Source: Aminobacter carboxidus (GTDB taxonomy: Bacteria; Pseudomonadota; Alphaproteobacteria; Rhizobiales; Rhizobiaceae). From it: a stretch of DNA of 64,000 nt. The translations under genes and the position numbers were made by a program. The DNA is taken from NCBI RefSeq assembly GCF_014863355.1, contig NZ_JACZEP010000007.1, positions 62,001 through 126,000 of the forward strand, given 5' to 3'. Below, in pieces: positions 38,309-46,217 of this stretch. Numbering within the stretch: the stretch's first letter is position 1; each line of letters opens with the position of its first letter. The notes under the pieces are model-generated. The model did not search any database. It was not told the DNA's origin and was given only the letters and a program-made list of their open reading frames with translations.

Positions 38309-40414
38309 ATGAACTCTCCCGCCAACATCACCGATCCTCTCGTCCTGTTCATGCCATCGGGCAAGCGGGGCCGGTTTCCGGTGGGAACGCCCGTGCTCGA
38401 CGCGGCACGCACACTTGGCGTCTATGTCGAAAGCGTGTGCGGTGGACGCGCCACCTGCGGTCGCTGCCAGGTCGAGGTACAGGAAGGCAATTTCGCCAAG
38501 CACAAGATCATCTCGTCCAACGACCACATTTCACCCAAGGGCCCAAAAGAAGAGCGCTACGAGCGTGTACGTGGCCTGCCGGACGGCCGACGCCTGTCAT
38601 GCTCGGCGACGATCCACGGCGACCTGGTCATCGACGTGCCGCAGGACACCGTCATCAATGCGCAGGTCGTGCGCAAGGCCGCCACCGACCGCGTCATCGA
38701 GCGCAACGCCGCCGTCCAGCTCTGTTATGTCGAGCTTGAAGAGCCCGACATGCACAAGCCGCTCGGTGACCTCGACCGCCTGAAGGTGGCGCTCGAAAAG
38801 GACTGGGGCTGGAAAGACCTGCTGGTCGCGCCGCATCTCATCGCCCAGGTCCAGAAGATCCTGCGCACCAAGCTGCCCGACCAGCCGGAAGTCAGCCCGG
38901 GCAAATGGGGTGTCACCGCCGTTGTCCATCGCGACATGGATTCGTCGCGGCCCTTCATCATCGGCCTGTTCCCCGGCTTGAAGAACGAGGCCTACGGCAT
39001 CGCCTGCGACATCGGCTCAACGACGATTGCCATGCATCTGGTATCGCTGCTGTCGGGCCGCATCGCCGCTTCATCGGGCACGTCCAATCCGCAGATCCGC
39101 TTCGGCGAAGATCTGATGAGCCGTGTCTCCTACGTGATGATGAACCCTGACGGCCGCGAAGCGATGACCAAGGCCGTGCGCGAGGCCGTCAACGGCCTCA
39201 TCGGCAAGGTTTGCGAGGAAGGCCAGGCCAACCGCGACGACATCTTCGACTGCGTCTTCGTCGCCAATCCGATCATGCACCACCTGTTCCTTGGCATCGA
39301 CCCGACCGAGCTCGGCCAGGCCCCCTTTGCGCTCGCAGTGTCGGGCGCGCTGCAGTTCTGGGCGCATGAGATCGACATCGAGGTCAACAAGGGCGCGCGT
39401 CTCTACACCTTGCCCTGCATCGCCGGCCATGTCGGCGCAGATGCCGCCGGCGCCACCCTGTCCGAGGGACCATACCGCCAGGACAAGATGATGCTGCTGG
39501 TCGATGTCGGCACCAATGCCGAGATCATCCTTGGCAACCGGAACCGGGTCGTCGCCGCATCCTCCCCCACCGGCCCGGCCTTCGAGGGTGCTGAAATCTC
39601 CTCAGGCCAGCGCGCCGCCCCTGGCGCCATCGAGCGCGTGCGCATCGATCCTGATACGCTGGAGCCGAAATACCGCGTCATCGGCACCGACAAATGGTCC
39701 GATGAAGAGGGTTTTGACGAGGCCTCGTGGACAACGGGCGTCACCGGCATCTGCGGTTCTGCAATCATCGAGGTGGTGGCCGAGATGTATCTGTCGGGAA
39801 TCATCTCCGAAGACGGCGTCATCGATGGATCGATGGCCGAGAAAAGCCCGCGCATCATCCCGAACGGCCGCACCTTCTCCTACCTGTTGCGCGAAGGCCG
39901 CCAGGGTGAACCCCGCATCACCGTCACCCAGAACGACGTCCGCGCCATCCAGCTTGCCAAGGCAGCGCTCTACGCCGGCGTAAAGCTCTTGATGGAAAAG
40001 CAAGGCGTCGAGACCGTAGACACGATCCGTTTCGCCGGCGCCTTCGGCTCATTCATCGACCCGAAATACGCGATGGTCCTGGGCTTGATCCCCGATTGCG
40101 ACCTCGACGAGGTCAAAGCCGTCGGCAACGCCGCCGGCACCGGTGCCCTGATGGCGCTGCTCAACCGCAACCATCGCCGCGAGATCGAACAGGAAGTCGG
40201 CCGAATCGAAAAGATCGAGACGGCGCTTGAACCGCACTTCCAGCAGCTGTTCATCGACGCCATGGCGCTGCCCAACAAGGTCGATCCGTTCCCCAAGCTG
40301 TCGGCAGCGGTGAAGCTTCCGCCACGCAAGGCGAACACGGAAGGCGAGCCGACTGACGGGGCACCACGCCGACGTTCACGCGAGGAACGCGCCGCCCGCC
40401 GCTCCCGCGACTGA
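38309..40414 (+). CDS. RACo-type reductive activator of corrinoid proteins
   Basis: 701 residues. An N-terminal 2Fe-2S ferredoxin domain has C44, C50, C53 and C98 in the order VCGGRATCGRC...LSC. A linker follows, then an ASKHA-fold ATPase domain beginning near residue 225 with ACDIGSTTIAMHLVSLLSG, a middle LLVDVGTNAEIILGN and a late RFAGAFGSFIDPKYAMVLGLIP. These proteins (RACo, RamA-like in function) reduce inactive Co(II) corrinoid proteins to Co(I) using ATP. The C-terminal 15 residues (687-701) are Arg-rich. It is the last gene of the methyl pathway block and ends at a strong terminator. Confidence 0.92.
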   Translation: MNSPANITDPLVLFMPSGKRGRFPVGTPVLDAARTLGVYVESVCGGRATCGRCQVEVQEGNFAKHKIISSNDHISPKGPKEERYERVRGLPDGRRLSCSATIHGDLVIDVPQDTVINAQVVRKAATDRVIERNAAVQLCYVELEEPDMHKPLGDLDRLKVALEKDWGWKDLLVAPHLIAQVQKILRTKLPDQPEVSPGKWGVTAVVHRDMDSSRPFIIGLFPGLKNEAYGIACDIGSTTIAMHLVSLLSGRIAASSGTSNPQIRFGEDLMSRVSYVMMNPDGREAMTKAVREAVNGLIGKVCEEGQANRDDIFDCVFVANPIMHHLFLGIDPTELGQAPFALAVSGALQFWAHEIDIEVNKGARLYTLPCIAGHVGADAAGATLSEGPYRQDKMMLLVDVGTNAEIILGNRNRVVAASSPTGPAFEGAEISSGQRAAPGAIERVRIDPDTLEPKYRVIGTDKWSDEEGFDEASWTTGVTGICGSAIIEVVAEMYLSGIISEDGVIDGSMAEKSPRIIPNGRTFSYLLREGRQGEPRITVTQNDVRAIQLAKAALYAGVKLLMEKQGVETVDTIRFAGAFGSFIDPKYAMVLGLIPDCDLDEVKAVGNAAGTGALMALLNRNHRREIEQEVGRIEKIETALEPHFQQLFIDAMALPNKVDPFPKLSAAVKLPPRKANTEGEPTDGAPRRRSREERAARRSRD

Positions 40415-40439
40415 CCTGACCGCACTTGTAGATTTGACG

Positions 40440-40477
40440 CTTCGGCGAGGCATTCCATACCTCGCCGAAGTGCTTTT
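40440..40477 (+). terminator. Intrinsic terminator after the RACo-type gene
   Basis: CTTCGGCGAGG (40440-40450) and CCTCGCCGAAG (40460-40470) give a perfect 11-base stem followed by TGCTTTTGTG. The rest of the gap to 40725 shows only a possible promoter and no coding frame that I can support. Confidence 0.9.
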
Positions 40478-40725
40478 GTGCTACAATGCACGTATCGGGT
40501 GTGTTTCCGTCACGCAACCACTCCACCGCAAGTTGCCGTCTATACGAAATCGATACGAAACAATCCCGAACTAGTTTCCGCTCGTCTCGCCTCCAGGCGG
40601 CAAACGTGCATGGCCTCGAAAATCGAAACCGGTTTTGGAAAGGACAGGCACCGATTCAAGCGAGCCGCAGCGTTCATTGCCCGCCCAGACAGGCGCGCGA
40701 CGCAGCGGCATGACAGGAGACGACA

Positions 40726-40908
40726 ATGTCGATGATGAGCACCATTGGTCGCTTCGGGACGGCAATCCAGAGCGCGCGTCGCGCGGCCCAATCCGAACGC
40801 ATGCTGAACAGGCTGCCGCCAGAGATCCAGAAGGACATTGGCTGGCCTGCACCTGAACACGGCGGGCGCCACGCGACACTAACGATCTACATGTCGCCCG
40901 ACCGCTGA
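40726..40908 (+). CDS. DUF1127-like small protein A
   Basis: 60 residues. It has the shared core R-M-L-N-R-L-P-P-E-I-Q-K-D-I-G-W-P, which corresponds to the DUF1127 pattern (L-x-x-L-x-D-x-x-L-x-D-I-G), and an upstream amphipathic helix (IGRFGTAIQSARRAAQSE). A clean CAGGAGACGAC ribosome site precedes ATG 40726; the next paralogue has the same leader. Such proteins are cytoplasmic and often controlled by LysR-type VtlR and by stress. Agrobacterium and Brucella members affect phosphate, fucose or stress responses. Confidence 0.75.
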   Translation: MSMMSTIGRFGTAIQSARRAAQSERMLNRLPPEIQKDIGWPAPEHGGRHATLTIYMSPDR

Positions 40909-41059
40909 CGACAGATGTTTCAGCATCGCGCGCCATATGAAACAAAAAAGCGCTCAAGCGATATCAAGATGAAACATAAACGAGCATAAACTTTTACCCG
41001 GCCGGCGGCGCATCCAGTCTCGCGTGGTGCTGCCGGCCCGTTACTCCCAGGAGACGACC

Positions 41060-41362
41060 ATGTCCATCATTGGAGAGTTTCATCAGTACGGTTCGGTGTT
41101 GCGCCATGCGTGCCGCGACAGTCGCATCGAAAACATGATGAACGGCTTGCCGCGCGAGTTGCAGGTCGAGCTCGGCTGGATCGACGGGGTAACCCATCAC
41201 GGGTCGGGCGCCGCGGGTCAACTCCACAAATACGGTCGCGTGGCGCTGCTGATCAACCAACTCCCCATCGACATCCAGATCGAACTCGGTTGGCCCGTCG
41301 GCCCCTTGGCCCCAGCGACAAACGTCATCGCGTTCGCTCGGCCGAAAGCGTGTTGCGCATGA
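41060..41362 (+). CDS. Double DUF1127-like protein
   Basis: 100 residues made of two similar units. Unit one (about 1-50) ends with M-M-N-G-L-P-R-E-L-Q-V-E-L-G-W; unit two (about 55-85) ends with I-N-Q-L-P-I-D-I-Q-I-E-L-G-W-P. This looks like a duplication and fusion of the small protein family at 40726 and 41510. It shares the CAGGAGACGAC leader with the gene at 40726. The tail FARPKACCA has two neighbouring cysteines. The function is unknown. Confidence 0.72.
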   Translation: MSIIGEFHQYGSVLRHACRDSRIENMMNGLPRELQVELGWIDGVTHHGSGAAGQLHKYGRVALLINQLPIDIQIELGWPVGPLAPATNVIAFARPKACCA

Positions 41363-41509
41363 CCTTCGCCGAAAAGGTCGGTCTGCTCGCCTTTCGCCAG
41401 CGCACCGCCGGCCGGCCTGCCGCGGCCGACCGGCGACCGCGCATGGCATTGAAACCACGCCGCCGCGCGATCTGATTGCTGAATTCACGACAATTGAAAG
41501 GAGGGCCAG

Positions 41510-41692
41510 ATGCCCCTTTTCGACGATCTCGGGCGCATTGGCGCCCGCTACAAGCAGGCGCGAAGCGCCCGCCGGACTACCCGCATCATGAATGCGCTAC
41601 CGCCGGAGATCCAGCGCGACCTCGCCTGGAACCCGCCATCCTCGCTGATGGCGAGCATTTACCGTTCCATGGCCACTGCTGTCAGGCGCTGA
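41510..41692 (+). CDS. DUF1127-like small protein B
   Basis: 60 residues with M-N-A-L-P-P-E-I-Q-R-D-L-A-W-N-P, close to protein A at 40726, and a basic amphipathic front (RIGARYKQARSARRTTR). AAAGGAGGGCC precedes ATG 41510, an unusually strong ribosome site. The terminal glycine of the D-I-G core is replaced by alanine. It ends 28 bases before the stop of the LysR gene, with which it is convergent. Confidence 0.72.
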   Translation: MPLFDDLGRIGARYKQARSARRTTRIMNALPPEIQRDLAWNPPSSLMASIYRSMATAVRR

Positions 41693-41719
41693 AGCTGGAG
41701 CTTCAACCGCAGGTGCGCT

Positions 41720-42619
41720 CTAGAACTTGCCGGTCAGATTGAAGGTCTCGAAGGCCGCACGGATGTGGTCGGCAGCAGCCTTGACCGGCGCGCTTGCCTC
41801 GGGTGCCACGATCATCGCTAGGCTGTAATTGCCGATCTCCGGCATGCCATCCTTGACGCCAAGCTCGACAAGCTCATCGCCGATGAACGATCTTGGCAGG
41901 GGCGCGACCGCGAGGTCGGACAGGATCGCGGCACGCTGGCCGGCGGTATGCGCGCTCATATAGGCGACACGGTAGTTGCGGCCGTCGCGGCCGAGCGCCT
42001 CGAGCGCCCCTGCCCGCCAGGCGCAGCCTTCCTCCCAGATCGACACCGGCAAAGGCTCGCGGAGATGGGCGCAGCCGCCCTTGGCACCGGCCCAGACGAT
42101 CGGCTCGGTCAGCAGCGTTTCGGCGCCTGCGGCATTGGCCTTGCAGGCATTGGTGAGCAGCGTGATGTCGAGCGCACGGTCGTCCATGCGGCGCCTGAGA
42201 TTGCTGCTTTGGTCTATGATGACGTCGACGGCGATCGAGGGATGCGTCTGGGCGAAGCGCTTGAGCACATGCGGCAGCACCCGTTCGCCGAAATCGTCGG
42301 GCGAACCCAGTCGAACCACGCCCACGATGTCAGGAATGATGAACTTCGACACCGCCTCGCGGTTGATCGCCAGCATGCGGCGCGCATAACCAAGCAGCAT
42401 TTCGCCGTCAGTGGTCAGCGTTACCGAACGCGCATCGCGAAAGAACACCGAGCGTCCGAGAATATCCTCAAGCTTCTTGATCTGCATCGACACGGCCGAC
42501 GGCGTACGGAACACCGCATTGGCCGCCGTGGTGAAACTGCCGGTCTCAGCAATCGCCACAAAAGTACGCAGCACGTCGAGATCGAGCAACGGAAGCGGGT
42601 GATTGAGTGGTGCGTTCAT
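41720..42619 (-). CDS. LysR-family regulator, VtlR/LsrB-like
   Basis: 299 residues. The N-terminal HTH reads LLDLDVLRTFVAIAETGSFTTAANAVFRTPSAVSMQIKKLEDILGRSVFFRDARSVTLTTDGEMLLGYARRML. The effector domain follows, with VVRLGSPDDFGERVLPHVLKRF, IDQSSNLRRRMDDRALDITLLT and SIWEEGCAWRAGALEALGRDGRNYRVAYMSAHTAGQRAAILSDLAVAPLP. I recall the same phrases in the Brucella/Agrobacterium VtlR group, which directly activates DUF1127 small genes and an AbcR-type sRNA. Four DUF1127-like genes surround it here, supporting that role. Orthology needs a tree. Confidence 0.75.
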   Translation of the reverse strand: MNAPLNHPLPLLDLDVLRTFVAIAETGSFTTAANAVFRTPSAVSMQIKKLEDILGRSVFFRDARSVTLTTDGEMLLGYARRMLAINREAVSKFIIPDIVGVVRLGSPDDFGERVLPHVLKRFAQTHPSIAVDVIIDQSSNLRRRMDDRALDITLLTNACKANAAGAETLLTEPIVWAGAKGGCAHLREPLPVSIWEEGCAWRAGALEALGRDGRNYRVAYMSAHTAGQRAAILSDLAVAPLPRSFIGDELVELGVKDGMPEIGNYSLAMIVAPEASAPVKAAADHIRAAFETFNLTGKF

Positions 42620-42848
42620 GGCCGCTTACCTTCAATATTTCTGATCGAACACATCATTTCATTTCGTTTGATTGAACCTCATCCATAAGAGATAGTCAAC
42701 ACCATCGAAGCAGCGGCCAATGGCCAAGCGTCGATTTAGCCCGGAACGGAAGCGCGATCATGCGCGAGACGGTTGAAGCAAGCGGTGCCTACCGGGCGTG
42801 CACCTCAAGCCGGCCTTGAACCGGCCCAGCAGGAAGGAAAAGACCGCA

Positions 42849-43028
42849 ATGTTCATTTTCTCGTCGATCGGGCGTATCGCCAGCGAATTCAACGCCGCCC
42901 GCACCCGCTTTAACACCGCCCGCTCGATCCGCTCGTTGCCGATCGAATTGCAAAAGGACATCGGCTGGCCCGAAGCCTTCGATTCCAACACAGGCTACCG
43001 TCGCGGCCATAGCGGTGAAACGGTCTGA
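42849..43028 (+). CDS. DUF1127-like small protein C
   Basis: 59 residues: MFIFSSIGRIASEFNAARTR, then S-I-R-S-L-P-I-E-L-Q-K-D-I-G-W-P-E. It is clearly the same family as 40726 and 41510. AGGAAGGAAAAG precedes the ATG. It lies on the far side of the LysR gene and diverges from it, so the 229-base shared region is a probable LysR binding region. No further protein domain is visible. Confidence 0.75.
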   Translation: MFIFSSIGRIASEFNAARTRFNTARSIRSLPIELQKDIGWPEAFDSNTGYRRGHSGETV

Positions 43029-43355
43029 GCAATGTCGAGGCGAAGTCGCCAGCCTGTCGCATCATGTCGGCAGGTCATGCGACCTGGTCTTAGCCATGCG
43101 AGCGCCGCACGACTGGGATGAATGGCGTGCATGGCGGCGCCGAAAATTCTCAAGCAACTGTAATCATTGACTGTTTCGTCGCGACCGACATTGCATCTGA
43201 AAATTGTCGCATGGCGTGTCGCTTTTGAGGTGTGCCACTTCGCATTTGCAGCATGATCCGCATCGGCCAAGGCCTATATGCGCACAGTCAAAACGAGCTG
43301 CCCCACTCCACAACGCGAAGGCACCCCGTGTAACCACTATGCATGGAGACGTGTC
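43029..43355. other. Intergenic stretch with direct TGTCGC repeats
   Basis: This 327-base gap has no supported gene. It contains two TGTCGC copies in direct orientation 12 bases apart (43206-43211 and 43218-43223) about 135 bases before the 46-residue gene. They match the half-site seen in front of several methyl-metabolism genes but could be chance. I see nothing else in it. Confidence 0.4.
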
Positions 43356-43496
43356 ATGAAGATTTTTGCCCGCCTGTTCGGTTTCCGCCGCGACGCATCG
43401 CTGTCGACCGCAATGGAGCGTCAGCGCCTTGCCAACACGATGCCCGGCCAGACCGGCGCGATCGCCGCCAACCGCCTCGGCATGCTCGTCGGCTGA
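43356..43496 (+). CDS. 46-residue hypothetical protein
   Basis: Begins MKIFARLFGFRRDASLSTAM and continues ERQRLANTMPGQTGAIAANRLGMLVG. It is short, basic, possibly amphipathic at the N-terminus, and not obviously DUF1127. A TGGAGACG ribosome site lies before ATG 43356, and a strong terminator follows the stop within 40 bases, so a single-gene transcript is likely. The function is unknown. Its place at the end of the small-protein cluster suggests common control. Confidence 0.6.
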   Translation: MKIFARLFGFRRDASLSTAMERQRLANTMPGQTGAIAANRLGMLVG

Positions 43497-43533
43497 GTTT
43501 CATTCGATCCTTTCCTCCCGGATCGAACCATTG

Positions 43534-43560
43534 GAGCGGCGCAAGCCGCTCTTTTCTTTT
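43534..43560 (+). terminator. Intrinsic terminator
   Basis: GAGCGGC/GCCGCTC stem with loop GCAA and then TTTTCTTTT. It ends the transcript of the 46-residue gene. Confidence 0.9.
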
Positions 43561-43670
43561 GTGACGCCACCATTTGACCACGTCGCCGGCGTTTCGCCGC
43601 GGCTTGGGTCAGCCCCACCATTTCAAACGCGCCATTTGTTCGCTCAAAACAGCCAGCGGCGTTTTGCCCA

Positions 43671-43696
43671 TGTCGCAAACTTTAATTTTAGCGACA
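43671..43696. promoter_or_regulatory. TGTCGC inverted repeat upstream of the GlxA-family regulator
   Basis: TGTCGC (43671-43676), 14 bases rich in A and T, then GCGACA (43691-43696). It lies about 95 bases before the assigned start of the AraC/GlxA gene, a fitting place for autoregulation. Similar half-sites occur at 5036-5062, 30940-30980, 34913-34932 and 49994-49999. Confidence 0.45.
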
Positions 43697-43790
43697 GCTT
43701 CAACCCCATTGACAGCAAGGGAATTTGCTGTTGACGCTATGCTATTCGCGACATCAAAGTCGCGTTGCTCCCGGCCAGCGCGAGGGTTCC

Positions 43791-44792
43791 TTGAACGCCA
43801 TCAGACATCCGATCAAACGATCGCTTGTGTTCTTCCTTGTCCCCGACTTCACCATGGTCGCCTTCGCGACCGCCCTCGACCCTTTGCGCATCGCCAATCG
43901 CATGCTCGGCTACGAGGCCTACAAATGGCGCCTGGCCAGCATCGACGGCAGGGCCGTACCCGCCTCGAATGGCGTCGAATGCGCCGTCAACACCTCGCTC
44001 GACGAGGAACGCAAGAAGATGGCCGGGCCCGAACGCCCCTCGATGGTCATCGTCTGCACCGGCATCAATGTCGAGACCTACACCAACAAGTCCGTCTTTG
44101 CCTGGCTGCGCGAGGAGTACAATCGCGGCGTCGCCGTCGGCGGGCTGTGCACCGGCGCCTATGTGCTGGCCAATGCCGGCCTGCTTTCCAACAAGCGCTG
44201 CGCCATCCATTGGGAAAACCTGCCCGGCTTCGCCGAGGCCTTCCCCAAGGCCAATGTCTATGCCGACCTGTTCGAGGTCGACCAGAACATCTACACCTGC
44301 GCCGGCGGCACGGCAGCGCTCGACATGATGCTCAAGCTGATCGGCGACGATTTCGACGACAATCTCGTCAACCGCATCTGCGAACAGGTGCTCACCGATC
44401 GCGTCCGCAGCCCGACCGACCGCCAGCGCCTGCCGCTCAGGGCGCGGCTCGGCGTGCAGAATTCGAAGGTCCTGACCATCATCGAGCTGATGGAAGCCAA
44501 CCTGTCGGAGCCGCTTTCGCTGATCGAGATCGCCGACCATGTCGGCCTGTCCAGGCGCCAGATCGAACGCCTGTTCCGCACCGAGATGGGCCGCTCGCCT
44601 GCCCGCTATTATCTCGAGATCAGGCTCGACCGCGCCCGGCATCTGCTGATCCAGTCGTCGATGCCTGTCGTCGAGGTCGCGGTCGCCTGTGGCTTCGTAT
44701 CGGCCTCGCACTTCTCGAAGTGCTACCGCGAGCTTTATGCCCGCTCGCCGCAGCAGGAGCGTATCGACCGCAAGCAGCTGATCGCGGCCTGA
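43791..44792 (+). CDS. GlxA/GbdR-like AraC-family regulator
   Basis: 333 residues from a TTG start with GAGG 6 bases upstream; an in-frame ATG at 43725 would add 22 residues. Residues 1-190 form a DJ-1/PfpI-type sensor (FFLVPDFTMVAFATALDPLRIANRM, GLCTGAYVLANAGLL, HWENLPGFAEAFP). The last 100 are two AraC HTH units (LSLIEIADHVGLSRRQIERLFRTEMGRSPARYYLEIRLDRARHLL and VVEVAVACGFVSASHFSKCYR). This is the architecture of GbdR, the activator of glycine betaine and dimethylglycine breakdown in Pseudomonas, as well as of ArgR and CdhR. Placement among betaine-type genes makes a GbdR-like role plausible. Confidence 0.82.
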   Translation: MNAIRHPIKRSLVFFLVPDFTMVAFATALDPLRIANRMLGYEAYKWRLASIDGRAVPASNGVECAVNTSLDEERKKMAGPERPSMVIVCTGINVETYTNKSVFAWLREEYNRGVAVGGLCTGAYVLANAGLLSNKRCAIHWENLPGFAEAFPKANVYADLFEVDQNIYTCAGGTAALDMMLKLIGDDFDDNLVNRICEQVLTDRVRSPTDRQRLPLRARLGVQNSKVLTIIELMEANLSEPLSLIEIADHVGLSRRQIERLFRTEMGRSPARYYLEIRLDRARHLLIQSSMPVVEVAVACGFVSASHFSKCYRELYARSPQQERIDRKQLIAA

Positions 44793-44796
44793 GCGG

Positions 44797-45177
44797 CTAC
44801 TGCCGCCGGTAGGGGTCGTAATCGTCGGCGCCGTCGTCCTGATAGCCGTCGCAGATGCACTCTGCCGACGATATCTGGTCGTTCCAGCCGCCAATGGAGC
44901 GGGCATTGCGGTCGAACTCTTCCGACGCGCCCTGCATGCCGGTGTGCTGGTAGACGACAAGGGTGCAGCCGGGCGCCACACGCACCGACGAAACGCGGTC
45001 GTTCCAGAACCGGCCGGCGCGGAAGCTGATCGACTGGTCGGCCCGCATCGGCAGGACACGACCGCCATAGCCGTTGTGCTCGTACATTTCGCAGGCCACG
45101 TCGTCGTCATATTGGGCGTTGGCGCTGCCAGCCATCAGAACCGATGCGACGGTGGCAAGGAGTGCTAGGCGTTTCAT
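44797..45177 (-). CDS. Exported beta/gamma-crystallin-like protein
   Basis: 126 residues with a signal peptide (MKRLALLATVASVLMAGSANA) and one beta/gamma-crystallin-type Greek-key unit pair. The first motif is CEMYEHNGYGGRVLPMRADQS, with Y-E-H-x-x-Y-G-G, and the second is TLVVYQHTGMQGASEEFDRN. Conserved cysteines at the domain edges could bond. The acidic end (DDGADDYDPYRRQ) could bind calcium. Related peptidase-inhibitor I36-like proteins share the fold. Periplasmic or secreted; the role is unknown. It is convergent with the AraC-family gene, with 4 bases between the stops. Confidence 0.78.
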   Translation of the reverse strand: MKRLALLATVASVLMAGSANAQYDDDVACEMYEHNGYGGRVLPMRADQSISFRAGRFWNDRVSSVRVAPGCTLVVYQHTGMQGASEEFDRNARSIGGWNDQISSAECICDGYQDDGADDYDPYRRQ

Positions 45178-45276
45178 GATTCTCGTTGTCCTCGTGGGCC
45201 AGAAGACGCAGAGAAAACAGCCACGTGGCCAAACTTTGGCATTTCACGCGGCTGCATCGCCGTGTGGAGGTTGTTC

Positions 45277-46119
45277 CTAGCGGCTATCCCAGAGCCAGGA
45301 GCGGTCGCGCCACAGCTTCTCGCCGATCAGGCAATCGTATTTGGGTTGTGCCTGGGCAAGCACGATGGGAGGGTGCGCCGCTTCCTCGGCGGCCCACTGC
45401 CGCGACGCCGGTCCGGCCAGTTCCATGACCAGCTTGCGCCGGATCGCCTCGGGGAATTGCGACCACTCGTTGACCGGAATCATGAAGGCGCCCGGGCCCC
45501 CAATGACGCAATCGGCATAATAGCGGTCGAGGTCCTCGACGTCATAGGCGTTGCCAAAACCGCCATTGGTCATCAGCGGCAGGCCGTTGATAGTGATGCC
45601 TTGCGCCACCGCAGCATCGCGGATGAGATCCACCGGTGGGCCCTGGTTATTTGGTCCGTCACCAGAGATATCGATCACCCGCTTCAAGCCGCGAAAGGCG
45701 CTTTCGGCGAATAGGTCGGTGCCGAACTCCAGCGCACTGGAAATCGAGGTGCGGCGGGCGCTGTTGGGCGGCTTGGCCGACAGCTGGCGCACCACGCGAT
45801 CAGCATCGGCACGATTAGCGATGACCGTCCACGGCACGACGACGATCTGCGACGTCGAGCCGGCCCACTCGACATAGGTCACCGCAATTTTGCCATAGGC
45901 GCCCTCGGCGATCGCCTCCAGGACGCGTTCATGAGTCAGCGCTGCCGCGTAGCCATGACGTTGTATCTCGAGCTCATCAGGTGACATGGAGAGCGAGACG
46001 TCGACGGCCAGAACCAACTCGACATCGACCTGTTCGGCCGCGTCAGCATGAAGGCCGAGACCTAGCATCAGTGCCAAAGCAGCACCGCCGGCGAGAAGAG
46101 CTTTGGCCACGGCAGACAT
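45277..46119 (-). CDS. Exported DUF1194 protein (vWA-like)
   Basis: 280 residues with a signal peptide (MSAVAKALLAGGAALALMLGLGLHADA). The body is a DUF1194 domain of vWA fold: VELVLAVDVSLSMSPDELEIQRHGYAAAL has the MIDAS pattern D-x-S-x-S. IDISGDGPNNQGPPV and GLPLMTNGGFGNAYDVEDLDRYYADCVIGGPGAFM follow. It is a common, uncharacterised periplasmic family in Hyphomicrobiales that probably binds a metal-dependent ligand. ATG 46119 was chosen as the signal peptide start; a start at 46152 would add 11 residues and run close to the terminator. Confidence 0.85.
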   Translation of the reverse strand: MSAVAKALLAGGAALALMLGLGLHADAAEQVDVELVLAVDVSLSMSPDELEIQRHGYAAALTHERVLEAIAEGAYGKIAVTYVEWAGSTSQIVVVPWTVIANRADADRVVRQLSAKPPNSARRTSISSALEFGTDLFAESAFRGLKRVIDISGDGPNNQGPPVDLIRDAAVAQGITINGLPLMTNGGFGNAYDVEDLDRYYADCVIGGPGAFMIPVNEWSQFPEAIRRKLVMELAGPASRQWAAEEAAHPPIVLAQAQPKYDCLIGEKLWRDRSWLWDSR

Positions 46120-46156
46120 GTACCAAGGGTAAGCGAGAATCGCCCGCTTCAAAAGA

Positions 46157-46183
46157 AAAGCCCGGCCAGAAAGCCGGGCTTTT
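46157..46183 (-). terminator. Intrinsic terminator of the small membrane protein gene
   Basis: AAAGCCCGGC/GCCGGGCTTT stem with loop CAGAAA. On the minus strand it is followed by TTCTTTT. It lies 35 bases past the stop of the gene at 46218. Confidence 0.85.
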
Positions 46184-46217
46184 CAATCACATTGTCGGGA
46201 AGCCGGCGTCGAAACTG

